Made by a program: the position numbers and the translations under genes | Notes under the pieces: generated by a model | Seen by the model: only the letters and a program-made list of their open reading frames with translations | Database searches by the model: none | Told to the model about the DNA's origin: nothing | Source of the DNA: Chondrosia reniformis | Taxonomy: Eukaryota > Porifera > Demospongiae > Chondrillida > Chondrillidae | Length of the DNA: 64,000 nucleotides | Reading direction: 5' to 3' | Assembly: GCA_947172415.1 (NCBI GenBank) | Contig: OX359191.1 | Coordinates: forward strand, 3,286,001 to 3,350,000 | Shown: positions 1 through 12,361 of the stretch, piece after piece | Layout of the letters: the number at the start of each line of letters is the position of its first letter | Position numbering within the stretch: the first letter of the stretch is position 1

Positions 1-1059
1 GAACGTACAACTCGTATAATCAACTAGTACATAACTACTACACACAACTAGGAAAAAAATGGGTACATACAACTACTACATATAACTAGTATATAGACTT
101 TTACCTAATAATTATAAATAGTATATACAACTAGTATCTACTACATAGAACTAGTACCTTCTTAGCCCCTAGTATAACTAGTACAAGAAACTACCACTTG
201 TACATACAACTAGTACATACAACTAGTATATACATACAACTAGTACATACAACTAGTATTTGCAATTAGTACATATAACTAGTACACACATCTACAACAA
301 ATAACTAATACATAAATATATAACTAGTACATATAAATGGTACATAAACATAGTACATACAAGTAGTTCATACAACTACTAGTATATAGAACGAGTAAAT
401 AAAACTAGGACCTATAACTAGTAAATACCAACTACATATAATTAGTACATAAATATATAACTAGAACATATGAATAGTGCATCCATATAGTATATATAAC
501 TAGTACATAAAACTAGTACATGCAACTAGAAACTAATACATACAACTATTATATACAAACAACAAGTTCACACTACTAGTATTTACAACTAGTATTTACA
601 ATTAGGTCATACAACTAGTTCACACAACTATTAACTAGTACATATAACCAGTACATGTAAATTCGTGGGTACAACTAGTTCATAAAATTAGTAACTAGTA
701 AATATAATTAGTACATGTGACTAGTACATACAACTAGTACATACAACTAGTGCATTAAACTAGTACATACAACTAGGACATATAACTAGTACATAAACCT
801 ACTACATATAACTAGAACATACACCTATACCTAGTAAATGTAAATAGTACATACAACTAGTACATACAGCTAGCGCATACAACTAGTACATATAACTAGT
901 ACACACAAATAAATAGTACATACAAATAGTAAATATAACTAGTACCTACAACTAGTACGTACAACTAGTATCTAGTAGATACAACTAGAACATACAACTA
1001 GTACATAGCTGGTACATACAACTAGCATATACATACAACTAGTACACAGAACTTGTGTA
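1..1059 (+). repeat. 13-bp satellite, orientation A (arm 1)
   Basis: Degenerate tandem units close to ACTAGTACATACA, with ACTAGT recurring nearly every 13 bp. From about 139 onward it aligns in direct orientation with arm 3 from about 51583, sharing the phrase CTTCTTAGCCCCTAGTATAA. No gene is present. The array is interrupted at 1060 by a TIR element. Confidence 0.93.
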
Positions 1060-2337
1060 CGCTAGTGGAACATGTCAACACTTCCGCAAATTTTCAAAAA
1101 AACTCGCTAACTAAGACTCTTTTTTTATTTATTCTATTTTACTTTAGAAACATCGTATCGTTAAACAAATTATATAGAATTGAAGCGCTATTCTTTCTTA
1201 ATATTTTGGCTACAACAGCGTCACTATTGCAGGCTTAAAGGAGAAGGGAAGCGGCCGTAAGTGATAGGTGCCAAATCGGCAAAAACGTTCTACCAGACAG
1301 TGGAAAATACGAAAATAGAATAAATGGTGACACCAATCTATGAAGGACAATGATATTTAACGATTGTATGTATACTCCTTTTAAATTCCCTTTAGTTTTT
1401 GAATTATAATCGAAAACGTGTTTTCTTACCTTAATCGGGCGCCTCTAGTACTTCATATCTCAGTTAAACAAGAGAATATTCCAGGAGTATACATACAACT
1501 TTTAGGCGATCACTTACTGAAGAGATTGATGTCAAAAAATGGTTTGATATACAATCCTCCACTGTCTGGTAATCGGTTCGTTTTCCATTTGTCTCTTCTC
1601 CTTCGAATAACGGTATTGTCATGTGACAGTCAGCCTAATACTGGTAGTATTGCAATCATACAATGACGTTTTATGACGTGGCATATGCACCCAAATATTT
1701 GGTTACACGTTATACAAACATTTCCGAAGTTGATATGTCAAGTATGGCTTCTCGGTAGCGCCCCTTGATCGAAGTTTTTTGTTGTCGTAAGAGGTAAGTG
1801 GAAACAGTAAGCATATTGCATGTCTACTAATATCTATGTAATTGTCAATGCCGAGAATGTATGAATAATTAACAAAGTATAATCAAAAGAAAATAGACCG
1901 TTTCGGTCACGTATAGGCCTTACTTCCTCAGCTATTATACGACGTTAATAATAGCTGAGGAATTAAGGCTTACGTGACCGAAACGTTCTATTCTTCTTTT
2001 GATTAATAACTTGGTATAATCAAAAGAGAAACGTTCTATTCTTCTTTTGATTATTAGCGTTGTATAATCAAAAGAAAAATAGAACATTTCGGTCACGAAG
2101 GCCTTTATTGGCCTTCCTCCGTCGTTGGCCTTCCTCCGCTATACTATCATAAGTTTTCACAATTGATAATTTAACATCGATAACGAGTAGTGATGCCTCG
2201 TGACGTTTCAGTGGCTGTTGCTCCACTTCACGCGCAGATCACATGCTAGAGACACTTCCGCCTGGAATGTGACACCTTTGTAGGCGCTAATATAACGTTT
2301 ACAAAAATCGGAAATTCGTCGACATGTTCCACATGCG
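1060..2337. mobile_element. 1,278-bp non-autonomous DNA transposon with TIRs and TA target duplication
   Basis: The ends are inverted repeats: left CGCTAGTGGAACATGTC, right end reverse complement CGCATGTGGAACATGTC (15 of 17 match). TA flanks both sides (1058-1059 and 2338-2339). The matching satellite in arm 3 near 52510 reads straight through (GTGTATACAATTAGC), so the empty site is in the same window and proves insertion with TA duplication. An open frame at 1418-1666 (82 codons) resembles nothing I recognise and has no transposase motif, so the element looks non-autonomous. TA duplication suggests the Tc1/mariner-type group, but the TIR does not identify a family. It occurs only in arm 1, so it is one of the younger events here. 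Confidence 0.85.
1878..2138. repeat. Nested fold-back repeats inside the TIR element
   Basis: Left arm 1878-1937 pairs with 1949-2007 across an 11-bp loop; both contain GTTTCGGTCACGTA and CCTCAGCTATTA or their complements. Two further partial copies of the same arm follow: about 2015-2057, itself a hairpin of TAATCAAAAGAGAA against TTCTTCTTTTGATTA, and 2063-2100. A short tandem of GGCCTTCCTCCG units at about 2108-2138 closes the block. This looks like a separate fold-back MITE nested in the larger element and partly re-duplicated. Confidence 0.8.
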
Positions 2338-2339
2338 TA

Positions 2340-2770
2340 TACAATTAGCACATGCAACTACTACATAGAACTAATACATACAACTAGTACCTAAAACTAG
2401 TAAATATAGCTAGTTCTCGTTCATACAACTAGTACATACAACTAGAACTTTCAATAGTACATATAACTAGTACACACACCTACTACATAAAACTAATACA
2501 TAAAAATATAACTTGTTCAAAGAAATAGTGCATCCACAGAGTACATAAAACTAGTATATAAAACTAGTAAATACAACTAGAAACTAGTACACACAACCCG
2601 TATATATATAAAATTAGTACATTTAACTAGTACATACATCTGGTATATACATACAACTAGTACATACAAGTAGTACATTAAACTAGTTCATAAAACTAGT
2701 ATATAGCTAGTACAAAGAACTAGTGCATACATCTTCTACATACAACTGGTTGATATCTATTACATACAAC
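2340..2770 (+). repeat. 13-bp satellite, orientation A (arm 1)
   Basis: Satellite between the TIR element and the MITE. It continues directly from the array before 1060 and aligns with about 52516-52930 in arm 3, sharing CACATGCAACTACT at its start. Confidence 0.9.
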
Positions 2771-2772
2771 TA

Positions 2773-3279
2773 CAGTGCAGTCCACTTAATTCGAATCCGT
2801 TTTTGACGAAATTTCACCTATTTCGAATAGAACTCCGGTTCACTGTACAGTCCCAGTATGTCAAGTTCTTTGGGAATTTTAGTTTGCTACGTAGAGAATA
2901 CGGAAGTATTTCAACACAAATAAGCAAGCTCATAGTTATTAAGGAGGTAATCACACTTTTAACGGTTAAGAAATTTAGCTAAATTGTCATTAATCATTCT
3001 CAGTACAGTGTTATTTTCTAGGTATGCAACGTTCACTGTACCAATCGCTTATTCTGGAACGAAAACTAGAGATTATCCATCTCGTGGACAACGCTCCATC
3101 TGGAAGGAAAAAGGGACATTGCTACTACTACTTAGCTGCATAATCTTCTCTTTTTCATTATATTTCAAATCTATATTTGGTGTTTAGACATCACTTTGCT
3201 ATTTTGTACATAAACCTGATAATTCAAAATTCCTGTTATTTCAAATTCCCTAGAGATTCGAATTAGGTGGACTGCCCTG
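2773..3279 (+). mobile_element. Pogo/Tigger-like MITE, copy 1 (507 bp)
   Basis: TIRs begin CAGTGCAGTCCACTTAATTC on the left and, as reverse complement, CAGGGCAGTCCACCTAATTC on the right; 22 of the outer 24 bases match. TA flanks at 2771-2772 and 3280-3281 are the target duplication. CAGT-type ends running into TTCGAAT, with TA duplication, resemble pogo/Tigger-derived non-autonomous elements (inference from family knowledge). No transposase is visible; the open frame at 2984-3187 has no recognisable domain. Three more copies lie in the other arms. Confidence 0.88.
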
Positions 3280-3281
3280 TA

Positions 3282-5405
3282 GTACATACAACTAGTACAT
3301 AGAATTAGTAAATACAACCAGCTAATACAGCTAGTACATACAAGTAGTACATATACCTAGTACATACACACATATATAGTACATATAAATAGTACGTACA
3401 ACTAGTACATATAACAAGTACATACAACAATCACAAACTACTTATACATTCAACTAGTACAAATAACTACTACATTCGACTAGTACATACAAATGGTATT
3501 GAGTTCATACAACTAGTAAATAAAACTAGTGTATACAATTAGTACACACAAATAGTAAATACAGCTGGTTAATATAACTAGTACATACTACTAGTACATA
3601 TAACTGGTACATATAACTAGTACTTATAAACAGTACATAAAACTAGTTCATAAAACTAGTTCATACAACTAGTACATGCAACAAGTATCTAGTACATACA
3701 AATAGAACCTACCTAGTACATAGTATAACTGGTACAAGAATCAACAACTGGTAAATACACATTGAACATACAACAAGTACTTACAAGTAGGACATACAAC
3801 TGGAAACTAGTAAATACTACTAGTTTTTAGAAGGAGTATATAATACTTTATAGAGAATACAACTTGAATATACATCTAGTGTTTAGCTAATATTAACAAT
3901 TGGTATATACATACAACTATTACGTTCAACTGGTACATAACTTGTACATACAAATAGTATATACATCTAGTACATGCAACTAGTACATACAACTAGTACA
4001 TACCAAATAGTACCCACAACTAGTAAATACAATTAGTACATTAAACTAGTCCATACAACTACGACAAACAGCTAGGACATATAACTAATACATACACCTA
4101 CTACATATAACTAGTAAATACACATACCTTGTAATTATAAATAGTACATACAACTAGTACATATAACTGGAAAGTAGTATATACAACTAGCTCACAGAAT
4201 GAGTACATAATACTAGAACATCCAACTTGAATATTCAACTAGTAAATAACTACTACACACAACTAGGAAACACAACTAGGACATACAAATATTACATACA
4301 CCTACCACATATAACTAGAACATACACTTTTACCTAATAATAATAAATAGGACATACAACTAGTACATACAACTAGTACATAAAACTAGTATCTCCAACA
4401 AGTAAATATAACCTGTACTAGTCCATACAACTAGTACATACAACTAGTCCTTGCAACTAGTACATAGCTAGTCCATACAACTAGTACTTGCAACTAGTAC
4501 ATATAACTAGTACACACATCTACCACATATAACTAATACATAAAAATATAACTTGTACATATAAATAGTATATAAAGATAGTACATACAAGTAGTTCATA
4601 CAACTACTAGTACATACAACTAATACATAAAACTAGTATCTCCAACAAGTAAATTTAACTAGTACTAGTCCATACAACTAGTACATACAACTAGTCCTTG
4701 CAACTAGTACATAGCTAGTCCATACAACTAGTACTTGCAACTAGTACATATAACTAGTACACACATCTACAACATATAATTAATACATAAAAATATAACT
4801 TGTACATATAAATAGTCCATAAAGATAGTACATACAAGTAGTTCATACAACTACTAGTACATAGAACGAGTACATAAAACTAGGACCTATAACTAATACA
4901 CACCTACTACATATAATTAGTACATAAATATATAACTAGTACTTATGATTAGTGCATCCATATAGTATAGTACATGCAACTAGAAACTAGTACATACAAC
5001 TAATATATACACAAAACTAGCACATGTAATTAGTTCATACAACTATTATATACAAACAACTAGTTCATACAACTAGTATTTACAATTAGGTCGTCCAACT
5101 AGTTCACACAACTGTTAACTAGTACATATAACCAGTACATGCAACTAGTACATACAACTAGAACATACAACTAGTTCATTTAACTAGTACATCCAACTAG
5201 TTCATACAACTAGTATTTACAATTAGTACGTACAACTAGTTCATACAACTAGTAACTAGTACATATAACTAGTACATTCAACTAGTTCATACAACTAGGA
5301 CAAACAACTAGGATATATAACCAGTACATATTCCAACTACATATAACTAGTAAATAAACATAAAACATTGTAATTATAAATAGTACATACAACTAGAGCA
5401 TACAT
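3282..5405 (+). repeat. 13-bp satellite, orientation A, ending at an inversion junction
   Basis: Degenerate 13-bp satellite. Bases 3550-3553 (AAAT) are the unoccupied target of the LINE insertion seen in arms 2 and 3: the flanks here read GTACACACAAAT then AGTAAATACAGC with nothing between. The segment from 3554 matches arm 3 from 54988. The array flips to orientation B at about 5405-5411. No gene. Confidence 0.9.
4375..4868 (+). repeat. Direct tandem duplication, about 247-bp unit
   Basis: Two adjacent near-identical copies, about 4375-4621 and 4622-4868, share a run from ACTAGTATCTCCAACAAG through the CTAGTCCTTGCAAC and ACACACATCTAC phrases. The offset measured on the phrase TACTAGTCCATAC is 247 (4416 against 4663). 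The matching stretch of arm 3 near 55770 has one copy, so the duplication arose after the arms separated. 247 equals 19 units of 13. Confidence 0.82.
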
Positions 5406-8400
5406 GAAATAGTTGTACCTATTAATTTTATGAACTAGGTGTATATTAGTTTTATGTATATACCAGATGTATGTACTAGTTAAATGTACTAATTTTTATA
5501 TATATACTAGTTGTATGTACTGGTTTCTAGTTGCATTTACTAGTTTTAGGTAATAGTTGCATGTACTATTTGGATGCACTATTTATTTGAACTAGTTATA
5601 TTTTTATGTATTTGTTATATGTAGTAGGTGTGGGTATTAGTTATATGTACTAGTTGAAAGTACTAGTTGTATGTACTAGAACTAGCTATATTTACTAGTT
5701 TTAGGTACTCGTTGTATGTTTCAGTTGTATACAATAATTGCATGTGCTAATTGTATTTACAAGTTCTGTGTACTAGTTGTATGTATATACTAGTTGTATG
5801 TACTAACTATGTACTAGTTGTATGTTCTAGTTGTATGTACTAGATACTAGTTGTATGTACTAGTTGTATTTACTTTTTGCATGTACTATTTATATGTGTG
5901 TGAACTAGTTATGTGTACTAGTTGTATGCGCTAGCTGTATGTACTAGTTGTATGTACTATTTACATTTACTAGGTATAGGTGTATGAACTAGTTATATGT
6001 AGTAGGTGTATGTACTAGGTATAATGTCCTAGTTGCATGTACTAGTTGCATTCACTAGTCGCATTTACTAATCATATTTACTAGTTACTAATTTATGAAC
6101 TAGTTGTACCTACGAATTTAATGTACTACTTGTATGTACTAGTTGTATATACTAATTGAATGTATATACCAGTTGTATGTACTAGTTAAATGTACTAGTT
6201 TCTAGTTGTATATACTATGTTTATGTACTATTCATATATACTAGTTATATATTTATATATTAGTTATATGTAGTAAGTGTGTGTACTTGTTATATGTACT
6301 AGTTGAAAGTACTAGTTGCATGTGCTAATTGTATGTACTATTTGTAGGTTTTAGAACTAGTTATAGAAGGTACTAAGTAGGAATTAGTTGGTTGTAATAG
6401 TTGTTAGTACCATTTTAACGTACTAGTTGTATGTACTAGTTCTTATTACTAGTACTAGTTATATTTACTAGATGTTGGTATCGGTTGTATGTAGTAGTTG
6501 TATGTACTAATTGTTTGTACTAGTTGTATGTACTAGGTGTATGTATATACTAATTGTAAGTACTAGCTATGTACTAGTTGTATGTATATACTAGTTTGCT
6601 GTTTATGTAGTAGTTGTATATGCTAGTTTAACGTACTCATACTATGTACAAGTTGTATGTATTAGTTATGTTCAAGTTGAATGTATTAATTATGAACCAG
6701 TTGTACGTACTAGTTGTATGTATATACTAGTTGTATGTAGTTGCTATGTACTAGTTGTATATTCAAGTTGTATTTTCTAGTATTATGCACTCGTTCTATA
6801 AACTAGGTGTATGTACTAGTTTCTAGTTGTGGGTACTAGTTGTATGTACTAGTTTTATGTACGTTTTGTATGTACTTGTTGTATGTACTAGGTGTATGTA
6901 CTATTTTTATATACTAGTTATATATGTATGTACTGGTTATATGTAGTAGTTGTATGTAACAGTTGTATGTACAAGTTGCCTATACTACGTGTATGCGCCA
7001 GCTGTATGTACTAGTTGTAGGTTCTAGTACTAGTTATATTAGGTACTAAGTAGGCATTAGGTGTATATACTAGTTGTTAGTACTACATTAACGTATTAAT
7101 TGTATGTACTAGTTCTATGTACTAGTTGTAGGTACTGGTTGTATGTAGTAGTTTGATGTAGTAGTTGTATGTACTAATTGTATGTATTAGTTGTATACAC
7201 CAGTTGTATGTGTATACTAATTGTATGTAGTAGCTATGTACTAGTTGTATGTACTGGTTTCCTGTTCATGTAGTAGTTGTATATACTAGTTGAATGTACT
7301 AGCTGTATATACTAGTTGTATGTACTCGATACTATTTGTATGTACCAATCAAATGTAGTATTTATATGTACTAGTTGTATGTATTAGTTGTATGTACTAG
7401 TGACTAATTGTTTGTACTAGTTGTATGTACTAGCTTTTTGAAGTAAGTGTAGGTTCTAGTAAAAGTTATACTAGGAACTAGGAAGGAACTCGTTATATAT
7501 ACTACTTGTTTGTTTGTTTGAACTAGTTTTATGTACTAATTGTATGTACTAGTTGTAAGTCACAGTCTCATGTACTAGTTATATGTACTAATTACTAGAT
7601 GTGTGAACTAGTTGTACCTACTAATTTTATGTACTAGTTGTATGTACTCTTTGTATGTATATACTAGTTTTATGTACTAGTTAAATGTACTAGTGTTATA
7701 TAGATACTAGTTGTATGTAGTAGGTGTATGTACTAGTTATATGTCCTAGTTGTTTGTACTAGTTGTATGTTCTAGTTCAATGTACTAGTTGTATGTACTA
7801 ATTGTGTGTACTATTTGTGTGTACAATTTGTGTGTACTGTTAGGATGTACTAGTTGTATGTACTAGTTGCATGTACTAGTTGTATGCACTAGTTTTATGA
7901 ACTTGTTCTATTTATATGTACTCGTTGTAGGTACTAGTTATGTGTAGCAGATGTATGTACTATTTGTATCTACAATTTGTATGTACTATGTGTATGAACT
8001 ATTTATAAGTACCAGTTATATGTATGTAGTAATTATATGTTTGTGAACTAGTTATATATACTAGTTGTATGCACTAGCGGTATGCTCTAGTTGTATGTAC
8101 TATTTATAATTACAATGTATATGTTTATTTACTAGTTATATGTAGTTGGAATATGTACTGGTTATATATCCTAGTTGTTTGTCCTAGTTGTATGTACTAG
8201 TTGAATGTACTAGTTATATGTACTAGTTACTAGTTGTGTGAACTAGTTGGACGACCTAATTGTAAATACTAGTTGTATGAACTAGTTGTTTGTATATATG
8301 AACTAATTACATGTGCTAGTTTTGTGTATATATTAGTTGTATGTACTAGTTTCTAGTTGCATGTACTATACTATATGGATGCACTAATCATATGTCCTAG

Positions 8401-9535
8401 TTATATATTTATGTACTAATTTTATGTAGAAGGTGTGTATTAGTTATAGGTCCTAGTTTTATGTACTCGTGTCTATATACTAGTAGTTGTATGAACTACT
8501 TGTATGTACTATCTTTTGTACTATTTATATGCACAAGTTATATTTTTAGGTATTAGTTATATGTTGTAGATGTGTGTACTAGTTATATGTACTAGTTGCA
8601 AGTACTAGTTGTATGGACTAGCTATGTACTAGTTGCAAGGACTAGTTGTATGTACTAGTTGTATGGACTAGTACTGGTTATATTTACTTGTTGGAGATAC
8701 TAGTTTTATGTACTAGTTGTATGTACTAGTTGTATGTCCTATTTATTATTATTAGGTAAAAGTGTATGTTCTAGTTGTATGTGGTAGGTGTATGTAATAT
8801 TTGTATGTCCTAGTTGTGTTTCCTAGTTGTGTGTAGTAGTTATTTACTAGTTGAATATTCAAGTTGGATGTTCTAGTATTATGTACTCATTCTGTGAGCT
8901 AGTTGTATATACTACTTTCCAGTTATATGTACTAGTTGTATGTACTATTTATAATTACAAGGTATGTGTATTTACTAGTTATATGTAGTAGGTGTATGTA
9001 TTAGTTATATGTCCTAGCTGTTTGTCGTAGTTGTATGGACTAGTTGAATGTACTAATTGTATTTACTAGTTGTGGGTACTATTTGGTATGTACTAGTTGT
9101 ATGTACTAGTTGCATGTACTAGATGTATATACTATTTGTATGTACAAGTTATGTACCAGTTGAACGTAATAGTTGTATGTATATACCAATTGTTAATATT
9201 AGCTAAATACTAGATGTATATTCAAGTTGTATTCTCTATAAAGTATTATATACTCCTTCTAAAAACTAGTAGTATTTACTAGTTTCCAGTTGTATGTCCT
9301 ACTTGTAAGTACTTGTTGTATGTTCAATGTGTATTTACCAGTTGTTGATTCTTGTACCAGTTATACTATGTACTAGGTAGGTTTTATTTGTATGTACTAG
9401 ATACTTGTTGCATGTACTAGTTGTATGAACTAGTTTTACGAACTAGTTTTATGTACTGTTTATAAGTACTAGTTATATGTACCAGTTATATGTACTAGTA
9501 GTATGTACTAGTTATATTTACCAGCTGTATTTACT
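5406..9535 (-). repeat. 13-bp satellite, orientation B (arm 2, outer end)
   Basis: Satellite reading TGTATGTACTAGT on +. It contains second-order copies of phrases found elsewhere in arm 2: the block from about 5640 (GTTGAAAGTACTAG through AGAACTAGCTATATTTAC) recurs near 12656, 16135 and 20310. About 8060-9535 is matched by about 56150-57749 in arm 4, whereas 5406-8060 has no counterpart there. No gene. Confidence 0.9.
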
Positions 9536-9539
9536 ATTT

Positions 9540-9706
9540 CAAGATATCAGGAAATCTTATTTAAACTGGGGATGCCAATAACCTGAGGCTACTACAAAGG
9601 CACCCAGTACAAAACCATATGTACAATAAATAAATAATAAATAAATAAATAAAATAAAATTGTCAATTCGGTTGTGTTAATATTGTTACATAATACAAAT
9701 TGTCGC
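9540..9706 (-). other. LINE 3' UTR with (TTTA)n-rich tail
   Basis: Read on the minus strand, the stop codon is followed by about 165 bases that include a TTTA/TTTTA simple repeat (9625-9660 on +) and end near GATTTCCTGATATC. The same end occurs in the arm 3 copy, which supports it as the true 3' terminus. The simple repeat is internal and not at the very end. Confidence 0.75.
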
Positions 9707-11085
9707 TCATGCATTAGAATAAAAACGTTTACATAGATCCGCAAAATTGTTGAGGCCGAGGTTAGGTGTTGCACGAATGGCTGTAGGTAGACTGCGCCAG
9801 AGGGAAGCACCGGCAAAACTGAATGCCCTCTGTCCGAATGAAGACCTGACCAAGGGAAGATTAAGTTGGGAAGTGGAAGAGGAGCGAGTGTTATGGTGGC
9901 AAGAAACATAAGAGGAGAGCCGAGACAGATAAGGTGGAGCCTGGGAGGATAGGCTGCAAAACATACACTGAGCCATGTGAAGTTTTCTTCTCAAGGTGAG
10001 AGTCGTTAATCCAAGTTCTTGAAGAGCAGCCGTGGAAGAAGAGTCACGACGCCTATGAAGCACAATCTTGCAACCAAAGTTCAGCCGCGATTCCAAGCGG
10101 CGAGATTCATCTTGAGTACAGCCAGACCAGACGACATCACAATAGTCAAAGTGGGGAAGGATGTATGATTTAAGATAAGTGAGGAGGAGAGAGTGAGGAA
10201 GAAACCAAGAGAGCCTACGAAGAAGGTTGAGACGACAGCTTACTTTTCTACAAATCATGTCAACATGATCACTCCAAGTTAGGGTATCGTTTATAAGCAC
10301 ACCAAGATACTTGAACACTCGTACCTGATCAACAGTTACACCATCAACAAGAACGTCCAAGCCAGTCTCAATTTTTCTTCTACTAGAGTGAAAGAGCATA
10401 CATTTTGTATTGCTTGCATTCAGTTGCAGTCCATTGCTGGCCATCCACAGGCTGGTTGCATCTAGACACTTTTGAAGTGAAGAGTTTAAAAAGGCAAGAT
10501 TGCTACTCGTGATGTAGATGGCAGTGTCATCAGCAAAGAGAACAACAGAATCAGCAGGCAGGACTGAAGGCTGGTCATTGATAAAGGCAGAGAAGAGAGA
10601 AGGACCAAGCACAGAGCCTTGGGGAACACCAGTTGTGGGAAAACCAGGAGAGGAGAATGAATCACTGACACGAGTAACCTGGCAACGATCGGAAAGATAA
10701 GACTTAAACCAAGCAACTGTAGACGAGGAGAAACCAAGTTGGGAAAGCTTAGACAAAAGAAGATCATGGTTCTGAGTGTCAAAAGCTTTGGAGATGTCAA
10801 GAAACACAACCCCGATGAACTGTCTTCTGTCCAGAGCCTTGTACCAGTCATCCAAGCAGTGAAGAAGAAGCGTTTGGGTAGAATGCTTGGGCCGAAATCC
10901 AGATTTATAAGGGAAGAGAAGGTCGTTTTGTATGAGGTGAGAAGAAAACTGCTCCTGGGCACACCTTTCTAGAAGTTTACTGCAGACTGGAAGCAGAGAG
11001 ATGGGTCGGAAATTCGTGGGGGAGACACGATCACCGCCTTTGTGGAGTGGCTTAACCCAAGCACACTTCCAGGATTCAGGAAAGA
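9540..11085 (-). mobile_element. 5'-truncated CR1/L2-like non-LTR retrotransposon (LINE)
   Basis: On the minus strand the insert starts inside the reverse transcriptase domain, runs through the C-terminal region and a short 3' UTR with a TTTA-rich tract, and ends at 9540. ATTT at 9536-9539 and 11086-11089 flanks it and is present once in the empty sites of arm 4 (57750-57753) and arm 1 (complement, 3550-3553), so the target duplication is at most 4 bp. The 5' truncation is typical of incomplete target-primed reverse transcription. The same insertion, internally deleted, lies in arm 3 at 54273-54983. Confidence 0.9.
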
Positions 11086-11086
11086 A
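9707..11086 (-). CDS. Partial LINE ORF2: reverse transcriptase domain plus C-terminal region
   Basis: Open for about 459 codons to a stop, but without its own start: in-frame bases upstream (to 11110) are satellite, so the apparent first methionine is accidental. Numbering from that methionine, fingers motif FRPISLLPVCSKLLER is at 34-49, the QND...SGFR region at 61-72, catalytic block VVFLDISKAFD at 101-111 (Asp105), GVPQGSVLGP at 161-170, active-site FADD at 192-195, and FKYLG at 266-270. The C-terminal part contains APPYLSRL (391-398) and the FGQRAFSFAGASLWRSLP block (425-442), usual in CR1/L2/Rex-type ORF2. The family would copy its RNA into DNA at a nicked target. Endonuclease and the N-terminal RT are missing, so this copy should be immobile. 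The frame has no stop or frameshift, which suggests a young insertion. Clade assignment is from motif memory and not certain. Confidence 0.88.
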   Translation of the reverse strand, partial: FFPESWKCAWVKPLHKGGDRVSPTNFRPISLLPVCSKLLERCAQEQFSSHLIQNDLLFPYKSGFRPKHSTQTLLLHCLDDWYKALDRRQFIGVVFLDISKAFDTQNHDLLLSKLSQLGFSSSTVAWFKSYLSDRCQVTRVSDSFSSPGFPTTGVPQGSVLGPSLFSAFINDQPSVLPADSVVLFADDTAIYITSSNLAFLNSSLQKCLDATSLWMASNGLQLNASNTKCMLFHSSRRKIETGLDVLVDGVTVDQVRVFKYLGVLINDTLTWSDHVDMICRKVSCRLNLLRRLSWFLPHSLLLTYLKSYILPHFDYCDVVWSGCTQDESRRLESRLNFGCKIVLHRRRDSSSTAALQELGLTTLTLRRKLHMAQCMFCSLSSQAPPYLSRLSSYVSCHHNTRSSSTSQLNLPLVRSSFGQRAFSFAGASLWRSLPTAIRATPNLGLNNFADLCKRFYSNA

Positions 11087-11089
11087 TTT

Positions 11090-11849
11090 GTGTGTACTAA
11101 TTGTATGCACTAGTTGTATTTACTAGTTGTATGTACTCAATACCATTTGTATGTACTAGTCGAATGTAGTAGTTATTTGTACTAGTTGAATGTACTATGG
11201 CCTAATTGTATGTACCAGCTGTATGTTCTAGATATTCGAACTAGTATTAGGTTCTAATACAAGTTATACTAGGTACAAGGAATGAACTAGTTCCATGAAC
11301 TACTTGATTCTTTGTGTGAACTAGTTTTCTGTACTAGTTGTATATACTAAATTTATGTAGTAGTTAGATGTATATGTACTAGTAATATGTAATAGTTGTA
11401 TGTACTAGTTATATGTACTAGTTGCATGTACTAGTTGTATGTACTAGTAGTATATACTAGTTGTAGGGTCTAGTCCTAATTATGCTAGGTACTAGGGAGG
11501 TACTAGTTGTATATACTAGACACTAGTTGTATGTACTAGTTGTATATGTACTAGTTATATGTACTAGTTGTATGTACCAGTTTTGTGTTATTGTTGTATG
11601 TACTAGTTGTGTGTACTATTTATATGTACTAGTTGTATGTACTAGTTGTATGTACTACTTATATGTATTCGTTACGTTTGTGTGTAATGGGTGTATGTAC
11701 TAGTTGTTTGTACTAGTTATATATACTAGTTGTACGTACTATTTATATGTACTATATATCTGTGTATGTACTAGGTATATGTACTACTTGTATGTACTAG
11801 CTGTATTAGCTGGTTGTATGTACTAATTCTATGTACTAGTTGTATGTAC
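11090..11849 (-). repeat. 13-bp satellite, orientation B (arm 2)
   Basis: Satellite between LINE and MITE. It carries the landmark phrase CTAGTCCTAATTATGCTAGG followed by TACTAGGGAGG (about 11468-11500), which recurs across the window. It aligns with 57750-58550 of arm 4 and, inverted, with 53441-54268 of arm 3. No gene. Confidence 0.9.
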
Positions 11850-11851
11850 TA

Positions 11852-12359
11852 CAGGGCAGTCCACCTAATTCGAATCTCTAGGGAATTTGAAATAACAGGA
11901 ATTTTGAATTATCAGGTTTATGTACAAAATAGCAAAGTGATGTCTAAACACCAAATATAGATTTGAAATATAATGAAAAAGAGAAGATTATGCAGCTAAG
12001 TAGTAGTAGCAATGTCCCTTTTTTCCTTCCAGATGGAGCGTTGTCCACGAGATGGATAATCTCTAGTTTTTGTTACAGAATAAGCGATTGGTACAGTGAA
12101 CATTGCATACCTAGAAAATAACACTGTACTGAGAATGATTAATGACGATTTAGTTCAAATTCTTAACCGTTAAAAGTGTGATTACCTCCTTAATAACTAT
12201 GAGCTTACTTATTTGTGTTGAAATACTTCCGTATTCTCTACGTAGCAAACAAATATTCCCAAAGAAATTGATATACTGGGACTATACAGGGAACCGGAGT
12301 TCTATTCGAAATATGTGAAATTTCGTCAAAAAAGGATTCGAATTAAGTGGACTGCACTG
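11852..12359 (-). mobile_element. Pogo/Tigger-like MITE, copy 2 (508 bp)
   Basis: Reverse-orientation copy of the element at 2773, with the same TIRs and flanking TA at 11850-11851 and 12360-12361. Its left-end variants (in the orientation of copy 1) match copy 3, whereas its right-half variants match copy 1. No coding capacity. Confidence 0.88.
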
Positions 12360-12361
12360 TA

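Noticed and set aside
1..1059. CRISPR array or telomeric repeat
   Set aside because: The units are contiguous, degenerate and have no spacers; the 13-bp unit is not a telomere motif and runs through the whole window in both orientations.
1418..1666. 82-codon frame in the arm 1 TIR element
   Set aside because: No transposase or other domain is recognisable, and it is too short for a transposase; left as part of the element.
2984..3187. 67-codon frame in MITE copy 1
   Set aside because: Not kept in the other MITE copies and without a domain; the element is non-coding.
10486..10972. Frames overlapping the LINE ORF on both strands (10486-10962, 10518-10700, 10739-10972, 9592-9909)
   Set aside because: Shadows of the reverse transcriptase frame, which alone carries the motif series.
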